From Aedes albopictus (Eukaryota; Arthropoda; Insecta; Diptera; Culicidae), in NCBI RefSeq assembly GCF_035046485.1, contig NC_085137.1, forward strand, positions 455,633,004 through 455,697,003: 64,000 bases of DNA, read 5' to 3'. Below, in pieces: positions 1-11,426 of the stretch. The position numbers and the translations under genes were made by a program. Under the pieces are notes generated by a model, which made no database searches, was not told the origin of the DNA, and saw only the letters and a program-made list of their open reading frames with translations. Every line of letters begins with the position of its first letter. The stretch's first letter is position 1.

Positions 1-600
1 CTGTTCCATTGTTTGATAATACAAATATTTTCATTTGTCGAAATTTTTGACAGCTTGTTAGAACAAACACAAATTTGGTAGTTTCAACATAAAATACCGG
101 ATTGTTTTAAACGACTGCATTTTGCCTCTAACAAAGCCGGAATGTGATTGTGTTGGTGATGGCTGCTCCTGCGGCAGCTCGGAAATCTATTTTTAGACAC
201 TCGTCGAGCGGATGGAAGCGAAAGGCAATACCGACCAACTTTTTGTGGATGTTGTCTGGAGTGCCTGCGCGTTATCCATCACGGCCAAAACTGCACTTGG
301 AAGTTGGAGTGATGGATTTGCTACACTTTCTTCGTTGTGGCGATATTGGGGTAAGAATTTTAAAAATGTGTGAGTGCTTCCGGGCCATGTTTGTGGTCCT
401 CATTTTGTTGAAACAAATGAAGTTTTTAACGTTATATGGAATGATGGGAATTGGTTGTTTTGATCGATAAACTCTACGTAAGAACAAAGAAATATAACTT
501 TGGAATAAGTAAATGATCAGTTTGAAAATCAACCATGTGTTTTATTGTTTTAAACAAGCCTCATGTTTTCTGCGTGTTCGAATATTCAAAGTAAATGTCA
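1..600. other. unassigned sequence
   Basis: No recognised gene. An open frame at 144-470 (+) would encode 108 residues, and a donor-like GTAAG lies inside it near 351. It has no domain I recognise and no homology that I can assert, so it could be chance or a lone exon. Confidence 0.4.
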
Positions 601-670
601 CGGACTACCTTTGAAAAATGCCAAATGATATTCACCGTGAATATCATTGGCATTTTTCGAAGGTAGTCCG
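601..670. repeat. 70-bp imperfect palindrome
   Basis: The segment starts CGGACTACCTT and ends AAGGTAGTCCG. The two halves are reverse complements apart from one substitution and one single-base indel, with the centre near 635. It would form a hairpin of about 34 bp as RNA. It is probably a tiny foldback MITE. Confidence 0.8.
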
Positions 671-2264
671 AATGTATACTCATGATGGTTAAACTATTCG
701 GTGGGCATCACTGCATTTTGCAGTATAACATAGTAACCATGATTTCAGTGTGCTATCTTGGGCGCCATATGCAGTAATGTTGCCTGCTGGGAAGCTGGAG
801 GATCACTGTAAAAGTTGGTCCAGTTGGATACAAATCGATAACTAATTAAGGAGGCATCCGATTTGAATGCGGTCTTCGGGAAACTTGTAGCTGATAGAGT
901 AGCCTAGCAGTACCAAGGGTCAACTAACTCTCTAGGGCAGTTGGAGAAATGCTACGGTGGATTGAATGAAAAATACCGTTTTCCCATAGTAAATCCCATA
1001 CAAAATTTGAAGCGCTTGTGCAGTCTCAATTTTCAACCAAATAAGCTTAAATTTTGGAAAAAAGCACGAATCGGTTACGAATCGAAAAAGCAGTGTGGAG
1101 CAAAAACGATTTTTTGAACCACGCTAATGTATAGTCAGAATTGATCGTTGATCGTTGATCGATAAGTACTAAGTAGAGCATAGTTTTAAAAAATCCTACA
1201 AAATGGAGGAAGAAAAAACTTTTACACATCGAATTTGCACATTCAATCCAGAACACTCAAGATTCATAACATGTTTTGTCATTTCACAAGGTTTCGGCTT
1301 GGTATTTCATAAGGGTTCGTCGCTGACACTCCGTTGATGTCACTTGAATGTAGGATTGCCCTCTCAGCCACTTTTCAATCTTACGGAAAGGTGATTCATC
1401 ACCTCCACTATCCCCTTCATTGCGGCATCAGCATCGCTCCAAGTCTTTCACTCTTCCATCAGAAACACACACTTTTTTCGCACTCGCCTTTTCGCAATAA
1501 ATCGATTGTTAAGACCCCAACAACATTCAACAGATGCAAATCACATGCATCGCGAGCCGATTGCGTCGCGTCGTTGTTTGTGGATTTGCATGTGCTCCAA
1601 TGCAAAGAAAAAGAAAACAAACGGTTTCTAAAGCACACTGAACGGGAACCGTCTCCTTCACATCACCACCGAACAAGTGTTTCCCAATCGGAAAGGATGT
1701 CACTTTTTTGTTCATTTGAACGTACCAGACAGACGACGACACCATTCATCAAGAGTTCGTGTGAGACGGTATATTGAGCATTGCAAGGATTTCGCGACGA
1801 TCGTGCAAATGTTCAATCAGTGAAAGAACAATGTTCACACATTCAAAAACAAAGGAAACAGCGCGTAAACAAACCGATTATTCGGAACACCACCCCAAAA
1901 TGCGCACCCGCTGCTAAATTACTGTAGCGGCGACTGCAACCAATGTATGCTGAAACCGGTGTGAACATTTTGTGGTGGTACATTTATGTTTGCCTGTGCG
2001 TCGGATTAGGCGCAAGATCGTCAATAATGCAACCAAGCACTGCGACACTGTGACTGTTGGCGGCCTCGTTCTTACGCGCCCGGATTGACTGAACCTGCCC
2101 TATGGTATAAATTTTTTAGTACTCGAGCGCGCGATGATGACGAAACTTTTACCATCAACCCAGAGTCCCAGACCAGTTGCGTCCGATGTTGCAACAAATC
2201 GCTTTGAAACTCGATAAGAACAGATAGAGAATCATTTTTCTCAATGGCGCATTTTATATCATTT
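671..2264. other. unassigned sequence
   Basis: I see no gene here. A 147-residue open frame at 1334-1777 (+) has no recognisable motif and no supporting splice or promoter signal, so I treat it as chance. Confidence 0.4.
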
Positions 2265-2497
2265 CGGCACCTACATTTCAAAAGGGCGTAACTGCTTTTG
2301 CAACCAATGCCTTCTCACAGAGCTGTGGGTCGTATTTCATTCATCTCACGCAATTCACATCCATTAATCGAAAGAGGAAGATTTTATCTTTCTATTTGTG
2401 CTAGTGGATTGCTCGAGAAGGATGGGATACGCTCCACAGCTCTGTGAGAAGGCATTGGTTGTAAATGCAGTTACGCCCTTTTGAAATGTTGGTGCCG
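2265..2497. mobile_element. MITE family A, copy 1 (233 bp)
   Basis: The ends are CGGCACC and GGTGCCG. The terminal inverted repeats run about 65 bp inward, through the block CAAAAGGGCGTAACTGC, with a few mismatches. ATTT flanks both sides, which fits a 4-bp target duplication. The element has no coding capacity. A second copy of exactly the same length lies at 63380-63612 in the same orientation and differs by only a few bases. Confidence 0.9.
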
Positions 2498-3604
2498 ATT
2501 TCTTCAGTTGATGAACACTAAAACAGTTTGTTGAGAAAAAGTCGGTTGAAATTCTATAAATATAGAGATGTGGATGATTGACTTGTTCCAGAACAACGAA
2601 AACAACTCCATCTACGATGCAACCAGTTGATGGCTACGCTACACTTTACAGAAGATCTGATCTACTTAAGGCAAGTGGTGGAGAAAAGCGTAGGAAGTGG
2701 AGCTAGAACAAGAAATACGTTTCTTGGGTGAGTTTTGGTCCTATTATGTGTATAAAATATGGCATTGATAATGAGTGGGAAACAGGTGGATCTCTTTCTT
2801 CCGCGTTTCGTCCACTGCTCTAGATGACGACTCCATCCTCGTGTGAACAAATCCAGCTATTTCCTGCTACAACAAGTTTCCCGTACTAAATACACAGTAG
2901 GTATTTAAGACCAAGCCCACTCGTGGGCTTCATACTACACACGCAACAGCACGTCGTTAACGATTTTCAATTTCTTTATCCACCCATTTTCGCACCGGTC
3001 GTTCGTTTACATGTGAGTAAAATAATGATCGGTCGCCTTTGCGCACCGGTGGTCTCTATTCTATCCGTACCATCGGTTTTTTGCACTTCTGTAAATCATC
3101 ACAATATTTTGTGTATTTCTATGGTGTTATAGCAAATCTTATTCAGTATAATAGTCTGTGCTCATATTTTGAAAGAAGGGGGTTTGGATAAGACTGAAAA
3201 CAGTTAGTAAAAATTGAACTCAAATAAATAATTCCCTTGGAGATTTGTACCAGTTTTGGTTCGTTTAAAGATATCATTTTCTCAATAATGTATGATTGTA
3301 TTTAATCCCGGAATTCAAGCAATCTTTTTTTAAATTATATGTTTGTTGCTTACTGTATGACTTGTAGGTTGAATTTTTATCTAAAATAATATCTATCTCT
3401 TCGATATTCATGTTGCCTTTCTCGCAAGAAATTTATCTGAATTTGAGATTTTGAGCATCTTTTTTAAAAATTAGGTTTATTGAATAATTACTTCCCTTGC
3501 ATTTCCAACACATTTATAACGTAGTTGTCTCCTTTATAACTTCGCGTAGGCCAAGATTCTTGATTCCTGGTCATAGTAGAAGCTGTCTTCTAACAGTCTG
3601 CAAT
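2498..3604. other. unassigned sequence with one shared inverted motif
   Basis: No gene is visible. The stretch holds one notable motif at 2908-2933, which reappears inverted at 11497-11522. Confidence 0.4.
2908..2933. repeat. 26-bp motif with inverted partner at 11.5 kb
   Basis: The motif begins AGACCAAGCCCACTC and contains its own small palindrome (AGCCCACTCGTGGGCT). It matches the reverse complement of 11497-11522 at 24 of 26 positions. The pair could be the ends of an older element that encloses the hAT-like element, or two copies of a dispersed repeat. Confidence 0.6.
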
Positions 3605-3729
3605 AAAGGTTGTGTCTGAGTATAGAATTAGCTGATGTTAAAATACACGTTAATGGAAAAAGTTGCGCAAACTTTTTCCATTAACGTGTATTTTAACATC
3701 AGCTAATTCTATACTCAGACACAACCTTT
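3605..3729. repeat. perfect 60-bp-arm hairpin
   Basis: The arms 3605-3664 and 3670-3729 are reverse complements with no mismatch that I can see, around a 5-nt loop (GCGCA). The left arm starts AAAGGTTGTGTCTGAG. Such a transcript would form a 60-bp duplex. It could be a recent foldback element, a small-RNA precursor, or an inverted artefact. Confidence 0.9.
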
Positions 3730-4109
3730 TAGTTACAAAGCATCAATCGGAAATCTTAATGTTTATTCCGATCCTTTGGATGCTGGTATATGAATATTTT
3801 GTAGGAAGCAGATTCTATGGGCTTGAAGTAGACTGCGTATTTGTCAAGTACATAATGAGCCCACTCTCCTTTTTGGCACTTCATTCATACAACAATTGTT
3901 GTATTTTAACATCCAACCTACAATATGGCAGTCCTGCACACCGCCTATTTTAATTGATGAAACTTGGCAGCTCGACTACATTTTTTTTAGATTTTTATCG
4001 GTATGATTAAAGTTTGTTTTTACAAAAAAATAACTGTAGTGTTTCTATGATATCTGAATTGAGTTAGGTACAGTCAAAGCATCTTTGAAAAATCGTAACT
4101 ACTCTTATC
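3730..4109. other. unassigned sequence
   Basis: A/T-rich sequence with no gene or repeat family that I recognise. Confidence 0.35.
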
Positions 4110-4410
4110 TAATCTTATACATACACAGCCAGTACGGAATCACCCTGGAAAGCAATCGTGTTACTTTTCTTGTCAATATTGATGCTGGCAGCATATCAGA
4201 GATATGACACATGCATCAAAGCGGCCAGGTCTACTGCGTTGTATTTACGCGCAAAGATGATTCTTCGAAATACTTGGTGTACAGAATATTTTCTTTCGGC
4301 AAGGTACTTCTCGAATTTACAGGAAGGATGCGTGGACATATTGTACCAAACGATCCAGATTACAAGTTGATGAATATGTTTGAAATACATGAAAATGTGT
4401 ATAATAGAGC
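4110..4410 (-). repeat. retroposed repeat fragment, copy 1
   Basis: It shares long stretches with 35545-35850 and a shorter one with 27490-27640, for example AAGCGGCCAGG followed by CTACTGCGTTGTATTT. At its left edge is the degenerate tail CTTATCTAATCTTAT. At 35.5 kb the same edge carries a clean run of TCTAA repeats. This suggests that the left edge is the 3' end of an element lying on the minus strand. No coding region is seen. Confidence 0.6.
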
Positions 4411-4631
4411 TATGAATAAATGTCTAGTATTGGAAAGATCTCCCCAATTGTTGGTGTTTTTTTTATAGATCTAATGTCGATCCTCCCATTCTGTATGATC
4501 GATCGGTGTTATTCACATGGGGTCTTCGCAGATTTTTTTTCTGCTTTGCCCTATTGTTTCTACAAGGGTGAAGTTACCCATTTCGCACACTTTTTTCCTA
4601 ATATCTCGTTTATTTTATTTGATTTAATTAA

Positions 4632-4814
4632 AGGGGTTATTCACTAAACAGATTATAGGGGTATTCACTAAACAGATTAAATTGCTGCGTAAGCCATGAT
4701 TTTATGCTTATTTGAAATGTTTCATGATTTTGCGAATGAAATAATCAAAGATTGCCTCGGTGATCGCGACGTTTAATCAGTTTAATCAGTTTACGCTGTT
4801 AAATGAATCCCCCT
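4632..4814. mobile_element. small MITE with AGGGG.ATTCA ends
   Basis: The left end reads AGGGGTTATTCACTAAACAG. A partly duplicated second left end (AGGGGTATTCACTAAACAG) follows about 25 bp inside. The right end is the inverse, ATTCATTTAACAG facing CCCCCT. It has no coding capacity. The duplicated left end suggests a slippage event or an insertion of one copy into another. Confidence 0.65.
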
Positions 4815-5311
4815 ATTTTTAAATTTATATTTAATAAACGACCCACTGACGACCACCATTTTCAAAAACAGCAATCAAACCAAAACTCCTTTGCCTTTTT
4901 TCGAAATATACACGACAAAACGAAAGGCGAGGCACAGCTCTTTCAAAGCGGGGGATCTCAGCCCGGAAAGTGAAGAAAGAAAACCTTGTGGTCACTTATT
5001 ACCGTCAAATGGTATCTTTTCGGGTTAGAAAATACGCACATCTTCTCACCGGAATCTGCGACGGATGACGACATTTTTCTAAATGTGCGAAACCAAACTT
5101 CACTTGCTGCATAGAAACCCCGGCTCAAACATGTACGTGTTAAATCACTATACATTTCTTCAAATATTAGTTTCGAAACGATCGGCCGAATCAAAAACTA
5201 AAGGTGCGATTATGAACAATCGTAACTATTTTTAAGAGAAAATCAATACAATTTCGTTATGGATGATCCTAAAATTGGAGAAGAAGAGAAAACTTTATTC
5301 ATAACATATTT
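4815..5311. other. unassigned sequence
   Basis: No gene is supported. A 78-residue open frame on the minus strand (4958-5194) shows no motif. Confidence 0.35.
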
Positions 5312-5566
5312 CAGGCCAAACATTTCAATAGGTCCTATCTGCATTTGAGAGGCTCTCTTTGTTCATTTTCTCTTTCAGTTATTGCAATATAATGGTACAC
5401 TTTTTAACTGTTTTTGCAGTACAAATCAAAAGACGATTGTTTTGACAATCGTTCAATGCAAGGAGACAATCTTAATTCAAATAAACAGCTGAGTTATTAA
5501 CGGAAGAGAGGGAAACCAAAGAGAGCCTCTCTTCTGCAGATTGGACCTTAAGACATGTTTCGCCTG
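5312..5566 (+). mobile_element. MITE family B, copy 1
   Basis: It begins CAGGCCAAACAT and ends with a near inverse (ATGTTTCGCCTG). The ends converge on the block GAGAGGCTCTCTTTG. Both edges are flanked by ATTT, which fits a 4-bp target duplication. The reverse-oriented partner at 16356-16610 shares the internal landmarks CAAAAGACGATTGTTTTGAC and AACAGCTGAG. No coding capacity. Confidence 0.85.
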
Positions 5567-5965
5567 ATTTACTAAAGCTTGACCAAAGCTTATCAATTTA
5601 AACCTATTATTTTTCTGCGTTTGTATTGTCACTCTATCACAATTGTATGTCAGACAATTCGTTGTGTTATTCGTATAACGATCTATGATATTATTTGGTT
5701 GAAAATTTCATAGCAAGTAAAAATAAAATTTTTGAATATTTGATGCAAACTAAAATAAATTTCTACCTATACAAAACAAGAAAATCATTCTCTAGAAACT
5801 ATATACCGGGCAATAAATCCATACTCATGTTCTTTCGTCTCCTCTTTACGCTACCCAGAGAGCTAAACGCGAGAGAGCGCACGAGCCTACGGATAGAGAC
5901 CGTACTTTGCGTGTCTCTATATTCTAAGCCCTGCTACGAACCGTACGTAAACTTTTCGCTTTCGA
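5567..5965. other. unassigned sequence
   Basis: No gene is recognised. It ends at the left target site of the hAT-like element. Confidence 0.35.
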
Positions 5966-6177
5966 GCCCTACTCATTGGCGTAACTAGAGGGGGGGCCAG
6001 GGGGGCCAGGCCCCGCCCAGAATCCACCAGGCCCCCCCCAGAAATTTTTCATGACTTTATATATGGAAATTAGAAAAAATCTGAAAACCACTGTCGTGGT
6101 GACAAACATAGATCTATATTCTCAATTTAGTTGAAAATCGGAGTTTTCGACTAGCGAAGTTGGATTTTTCTCCAAAT

Positions 6178-6266
6178 CCGTGCGTCGGACCTAACTTCGG
6201 AAGTGGTGCGCTGTATAGCAAACAGCTATACAGCGCACCACTTCCGAAGTTAGGTCCGACGCACGG
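6178..6266. repeat. perfect 42-bp-arm hairpin near left end of hAT-like element
   Basis: The arms 6178-6219 and 6225-6266 match perfectly around the loop AAACA. The arm starts CCGTGCGTCGGACC. It is GC-richer than the surrounding DNA. Subterminal hairpins occur in some DNA elements. Confidence 0.9.
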
Positions 6267-6329
6267 AGAAATCTGAAGAATCCGCATCAGAAATCCCTGT
6301 AGAAATTACTAGAAATTTTTTTAGATGAA

Positions 6330-9300
6330 TCCTTGGAGGAATTACTGGATGCATTCCTGGAGGAATCCTTAGAAGAATTCTTCAAGAAATCACAGGAGGA
6401 GTTCCTAGATGTATTTCTGGAGAATATCCGGGAGAACCTTCTGGAAAAATTCCATGCGGAATCTCTGGAAAAGTTCCTGGACTAATGCCTGGAGCATTAG
6501 GGGATTTTTTTATTATCGTACAAATTGGTATGAAGTTTCTGAAGGTTATTGAAATAAGGTAGGGATCATAAATATTTGAAAAACTAAATTGAAAAAAATC
6601 AGGGTTGCCTAATTTTCCGGAAAACTCCAGTGAAAATCAAACATTTTCCACAGACACCACGTACTTTGAAAAAGCATAGGCACATTTTTTTTTGTGAAAT
6701 CATAAGCAAATTTTCTCAGCAATTCCAGAAATTTTTTTGGACAAATTCCTGGCGGATTGCCTGGAAAAGTTAATGGATTGATTGATTAATTTGTCTTTTT
6801 TAAAGAGACTTTCAGCCATTGGCTCCAAAGTTAATGGATACATTTCTGAAGGAGGCATCCCTGGAGAAGTTCCTGGTGTAATGCCTGGAGCATTAGAGAA
6901 ATTTCTGATGAAATTCCAAGATAAACTTCTAGAAGAATTCCCAGAGGAATTTCTGGAGGAATTCCAGGAGGAATTCTTGGAGGAATCTCACGGAAGAATC
7001 CTTAGAGGAATCCCTGCAGGAATTTCTGGTATATTCTTGGAGGAATTCCTGGTGGAATTTCTAGAAGAACCCGTGAAATAACTCCTGGACGGATTTCTAG
7101 AGGAATCCCTGTAGTTGAAATTAATTGATTTATTCCTAGAGGAAACCTGAAAGAATTTCCGGAGGAATCCCTTGGAAAAATTCCTATAGAATTTCCTGAA
7201 GAATCTCCTGAAAGAATATCGGAAGCAATCTCTAAAGGATTTCCTGCAGAAATTCCTGGAGGAATGCTGTAGGAATTTCCGAAGAAATTCCTGGAGGGAT
7301 TCTTGGATCAATTTCTGAAGAAATACCTGTTAGAATTTCTGAAGAAATACCTACGGTAAATCTTGGTGGAATTTCTTGAGGAGCCCCTGGAGACACTGCG
7401 GTAGTAATTTCTGAGGAATTCCCAGAGGAATTCCTGAAGGAATTCCTATATGAATTACTGAAGGACTTTCTGAAGGAATTCCTGGAGTATTTCTGAAGAA
7501 ACCTCATAAGGAATTCCCGCAAAATTTCTTAGAGAAATTTCTACAAAAATTCTTGAAAGAATCCCTGGAGATATTCTTGGAAAGAACCCTGGAGAAATCT
7601 CTGAAACTCTGGAGGAACCTTAGGAGGGATTCCTGGAGGAACTTCCGGACAAGTTTCAGGTGGAATTTCAGGAGGAATTTCTGGACAAATCTTTATAGGA
7701 AATCTTGGGGAAATTCCATGGAACTATTCATGGATTAATTCCAGGAGGAATCCTTTAATCAATTCTTTGAGGAATCGTTCAATGAATTCCTGGAAGAATC
7801 TCTAGAGGAATTCTGGAAGGAATCTATGGAGAAATTTCTGAATATATTCATAGAGAAATCCCCAAAGAAATTCCTAGAGAAATTCCTAGAGGAATTCTGA
7901 GAGGAATTTCTAATGGAGTTCCAGGAGAAATTTCCAGAGGACTTACAGGAGCAATTTCAGAAGGAATTTCTGGAAGAATTACTGGAGAAATCATCGGAAG
8001 AATTTCTGGAGGAATCCATGAAATAATTCCTGGAGGAATGTGTAGAGGAAACCTCGGAGACTAAATTCCTGGATTAATTCTTGGGGGAAACCCTGGAAGG
8101 ATTTCTGGAGGAATTCCCGGAACAATTCCTGAAGGAATTGCTGTACGAATTTCCGAAGAAATTCCTGGAGGAATTCCTGGATCCATTCCTGAATAAATTA
8201 CCGAAAGTATTCCTGAAGAAATACCTAGGGTAATTTTTGGTGAAATTCGTGGTAGAACTCCTAGAGGAGTCCCTGGAAAAATGCCTGGATGAAATCCTGG
8301 AAGAATTCCAGGAATAATTCTTGAACAAATTTCAGAAAGAATTTGTGGGGAAATTTTTAAAAGATTCCTTTGAGGATTTCCTGGAGGATTCCTGAGAAAA
8401 TATTTGAAGGAATTCCTAGAGATACCTCAGGAGGAAATCATTCAGGAATCCCAGGAAGAACTATTGAAATATTTCTTGGATAAACTCCGAGAGGAATTCT
8501 TGGGGTAATTTCTAAATGAATCCCTGGAGGATTTTCTAGATAAATTCTTGGAGAAATTGCGGTAATAATTTCTGAAGGAATCCTGGATTAATGCCTGGAG
8601 GAATCCCTATAGAAATCTCTGGAGGAACTTCTGGAGGAATGCCTGGAGTAACCCCTGGATAAATTCCTGGAGACATGCCTGTATCAATTCCTGGAGGAAT
8701 CTCTCGAGAAATTCCTTAAGAAATCCCTGGAGGATACCCTGGGGAATTGCCTTGAAAAATCCCTGGAGAAATTCCTGGACTAATGCCTGGAGTAATCCCA
8801 TGATACATTTCTAGATGAGTACCTGGTGGAGTTTTCAAAAGAATTCTGGGAGCAATCTAGTGGAGTTTAAAGATTTTAGAAGAACTCCCGAAGCAATCAC
8901 TAGATGAATTGCTGGAGAAATCCTGAGATGAGTCCATGGAGAAACTCCCTGGAGAAATTTCTAAAGAAACCTCTCGAAAAATTCCTAGAGGAATCCTTAG
9001 AGAAATTTCTAGAGAAATTCTTGGAAGAATCCCTGGGAAAATTCTTTGAAAAATCCCTGGAGGAATCCCTGAAGCAATTTCTGGAGAAACCTCAGGAGGA
9101 ATTCCTGGAAAGTTCTGGACAAATTCCTGCAGGAAGTTCTGGATAAATTCCTTGCGGAATCCCAGGAAGAATTCCTGGATTAATCTGTAAAGGAATTTTT
9201 GTGGAAATTCCTTGGAACTATCCCTGGAAGAATTCTTGAATTCATTCCTGGAGGAATCTCGAGAGAAGTTTTGGAAGCAGTTAATGGAAGAATTTCTAAA

Positions 9301-10638
9301 GAAATTCCAAGAGAAATTTCTGAAGAAACTCCAAGAGAAATTTCTGAAGAAAATCCAAAAGGAATTCCCAGAGGAATTTTTGGAGGAATTCCAGGAGGGA
9401 TTCCTGAAGGAATTGCGGTAGTAATTTCTAAAGGAATTCCTATGGGAGTTCCTGGATCAATTCCTGGAGGACTTTCTGAAGGGATTCTTGGGGTAATACT
9501 TAAGTAACCTCTTGAGGAATTCCTGGAGGCATCCTTAGAGGAATTTCTAGAGAATTACTTGGAAGAATTCCTGGGGGAATTCTTGCAAAAAAAACTGGAG
9601 GAATTCCTGAAACAATTTCTGGGAGAACCTCAGGAGGAATTCCTGGACAAATCTCTATAGGAAATCTTGAGGAAAATCCGTGGAACTATTCATGGAAGAT
9701 TTGCAGGAGGAATCCCTAAATGAATATCTTGAGAATCCCTGAATGAATTTCTGGAAGAATCTCTAGAGGAATTCTGGAAGGAATCCATGGAGAAATTTCT
9801 GAAGGAATTCAAGGAGAATTTTTTAGAGGAATTCAGACAGGAATTTCTGGTGGAGTTCCAGGAGGATTTTCTGGAGGAATTACTGCAGGAATCATCGGTG
9901 GAATTCCTGGAGGGATCCATGAAATAAATCCTGGAGGAATGTGTAGAGGAAACCTTAGAGAAGAAATTCCTGGAAGAATTTTCGGAGGAGTTCATGGAAG
10001 AATTCCTGGATCCAAACTTGAATAAATTCCTGGAGTAATTCCTGAGGAAATACCTGGGGTAATACCTGGAGAAATTCTTGGTAGAACTCTTGCAGAAGTC
10101 TCTGGAGAAATGCCTGAATGAAATCCTAGAGGCATGCCAGGAGGAATACCTGGAATAATTCTTGAAAAAAAATCCGGGAGGAATTTCCGAAGGAGTTCCT
10201 GGAGGAATCTCAAGATTCATTCCTGATGAAATACAAAGTTCGATTTCTGAGGGAATTCCAGGAGGATTTTCTGAAGAATTCTCAGGGGAAATACTGAAGA
10301 AACCGCTGAAATTCCTGAGAAAATCCTGAAATCCTGGATTAATTCCTGCGGGAGTTTCTGATGGAATCCCAATAAGAGTTCTTCTAGAAATGTTTTAAAT
10401 AATCTCGGAATTCGTTTTTGTAAGAATAACAGAAGAAATTTCCGGTGAATCCCTGGAGGAACTCTTGAAGTAATTTCTGAAGAAACCCGATGAGGAATCC
10501 CGGAAGCAAGCCCCATTAGGAACTCTTTATGGAATCTCAGGAGAGCTTTCTTAGCGAATACCTGGAAGATTTTTTGTAGGAATATTCCTGGATAAAAAAA
10601 ATGAAGAAATCAATGTCTGCAGTAATTGTTTAAGGAAT
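6330..10638 (+). repeat. degenerate 12-bp satellite array 1
   Basis: Hundreds of diverged copies of GGAATTCCTGGA lie head to tail at a period near 12 bp. The core GGAATTCC is palindromic and the TGGA spacer gives the array a strand sense. The unit is 4 codons long and free of stops in all six frames, so it yields artificial open frames rich in EFLE, GIPG or NSWR on one strand and SRNS, PGIP or FLQE on the other. I do not regard any of these frames as genes. Confidence 0.9.
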
Positions 10639-10651
10639 ACTAGGATCCCTA

Positions 10652-10823
10652 GTAGAGCGGACCTGGTGGGATGGTTAGAACACTTGACTATCACGCCGAG
10701 AGATCGAATCCCACTCCCGACAAACTCGCAGAATGTGACTTCTTCCTTCGGAAGGGAAATAAAGCGTGGGCCCCGAGATGAACTAGCCTAGGGCTAAAAA
10801 TCTCGTTAATACACATAAAAAAA
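10652..10823 (+). mobile_element. tRNA-derived SINE, family 2, full copy
   Basis: The element has a tRNA-like head with an A-box-like TGGTGGGATGGTTAG and a B-box-like AGATCGAATCCC, then a body containing TTCGGAAGGGAAATAAAGCG, and a short A-rich tail. A perfect 13-bp direct repeat (ACTAGGATCCCTA) flanks it at 10639-10651 and 10824-10836. It therefore inserted by retroposition into the 12-bp array after the array had formed. A partial copy lies at 18139-18256. Confidence 0.85.
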
Positions 10824-10836
10824 ACTAGGATCCCTA

Positions 10837-11260
10837 AAGGTTTTTTGTCCAAATTTTTCAAGCAATTCTTGGAGTGTTTTTTTAAGAATCTCTAAGTAAA
10901 ATTTTCTAAAAGAATTTCTGGAATACATTCCTGCAGAAATACTTCAAATCATTCCAGATGTAATTATTGGAGCAATCTCTAGTGGAATTTTGGAAGGAAT
11001 ATATGGAGATATCCCTGTAGAAATCTCTCAATACCTGCAGAAATACCTTAAAGGATCTCTGGAGAAATTCTTGAAGGAAACTTCGAAAAAAGCACTGGAA
11101 CAATTACTGGAGGAACCTCTATAGATATCCCAGGACAAATCCCCGAAAAAATGTCTAGTGGAATCCCTAGATGAATTCTTGATTGAATTTCTGGAAGAAG
11201 CCAAGATGGAATCACTGAATTAAGCTATGAAAAAAATCTTGGAGGAATTGTTCGTACTCA
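10837..11260 (+). repeat. 12-bp satellite array 1, distal part
   Basis: Continuation of the degenerate GGAATTCCTGGA array beyond the SINE, more diverged than the proximal part. Confidence 0.75.
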
Positions 11261-11426
11261 TATAGTTTCCAAAACTATGAACAAATCTGAAACAGTCATT
11301 TTGATTACTCAAAACTACAATACTGATTTGCATATTCACTTATCGGGCGCCCATCCCGCTTAAAATTCATCTCAAGTCAGGCCCCCCCTGGGCCCCCTCC
11401 AGGAAAAAATCCTAGTTACGCCAATG

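Larger units (their letters stand above)
5974..11426. mobile_element. hAT-like non-autonomous element filled with 12-bp satellite
   Basis: The left end reads CATTGGCGTAACTAG, and the right end is its perfect 15-bp inverse. The flanks are GCCCTACT on the left and GCCCCTACT on the right, an 8-bp target duplication with one extra C. CA...TG ends with GGCG near the tip and an 8-bp duplication are typical of the hAT superfamily. Both edges also carry long G/C homopolymer stretches. Inside are a perfect hairpin (6178-6266), about 4.9 kb of degenerate 12-bp satellite and a SINE. No transposase frame is visible. Confidence 0.75.

Noticed and set aside
1334..1777. 147-residue frame near the left end of the window
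   Set aside because: No motif, low-complexity His/Ser/Thr stretches, and a shadow frame on the opposite strand; no supporting splice or promoter signal.
6782..10516. Many open frames of 60-176 residues with EFLEEFLEE- or SRNSSRNS-like repeats
   Set aside because: They are translations of the stop-free 12-bp satellite in several frames and both strands at once, with no start context, no non-repeat core and no splice signals.
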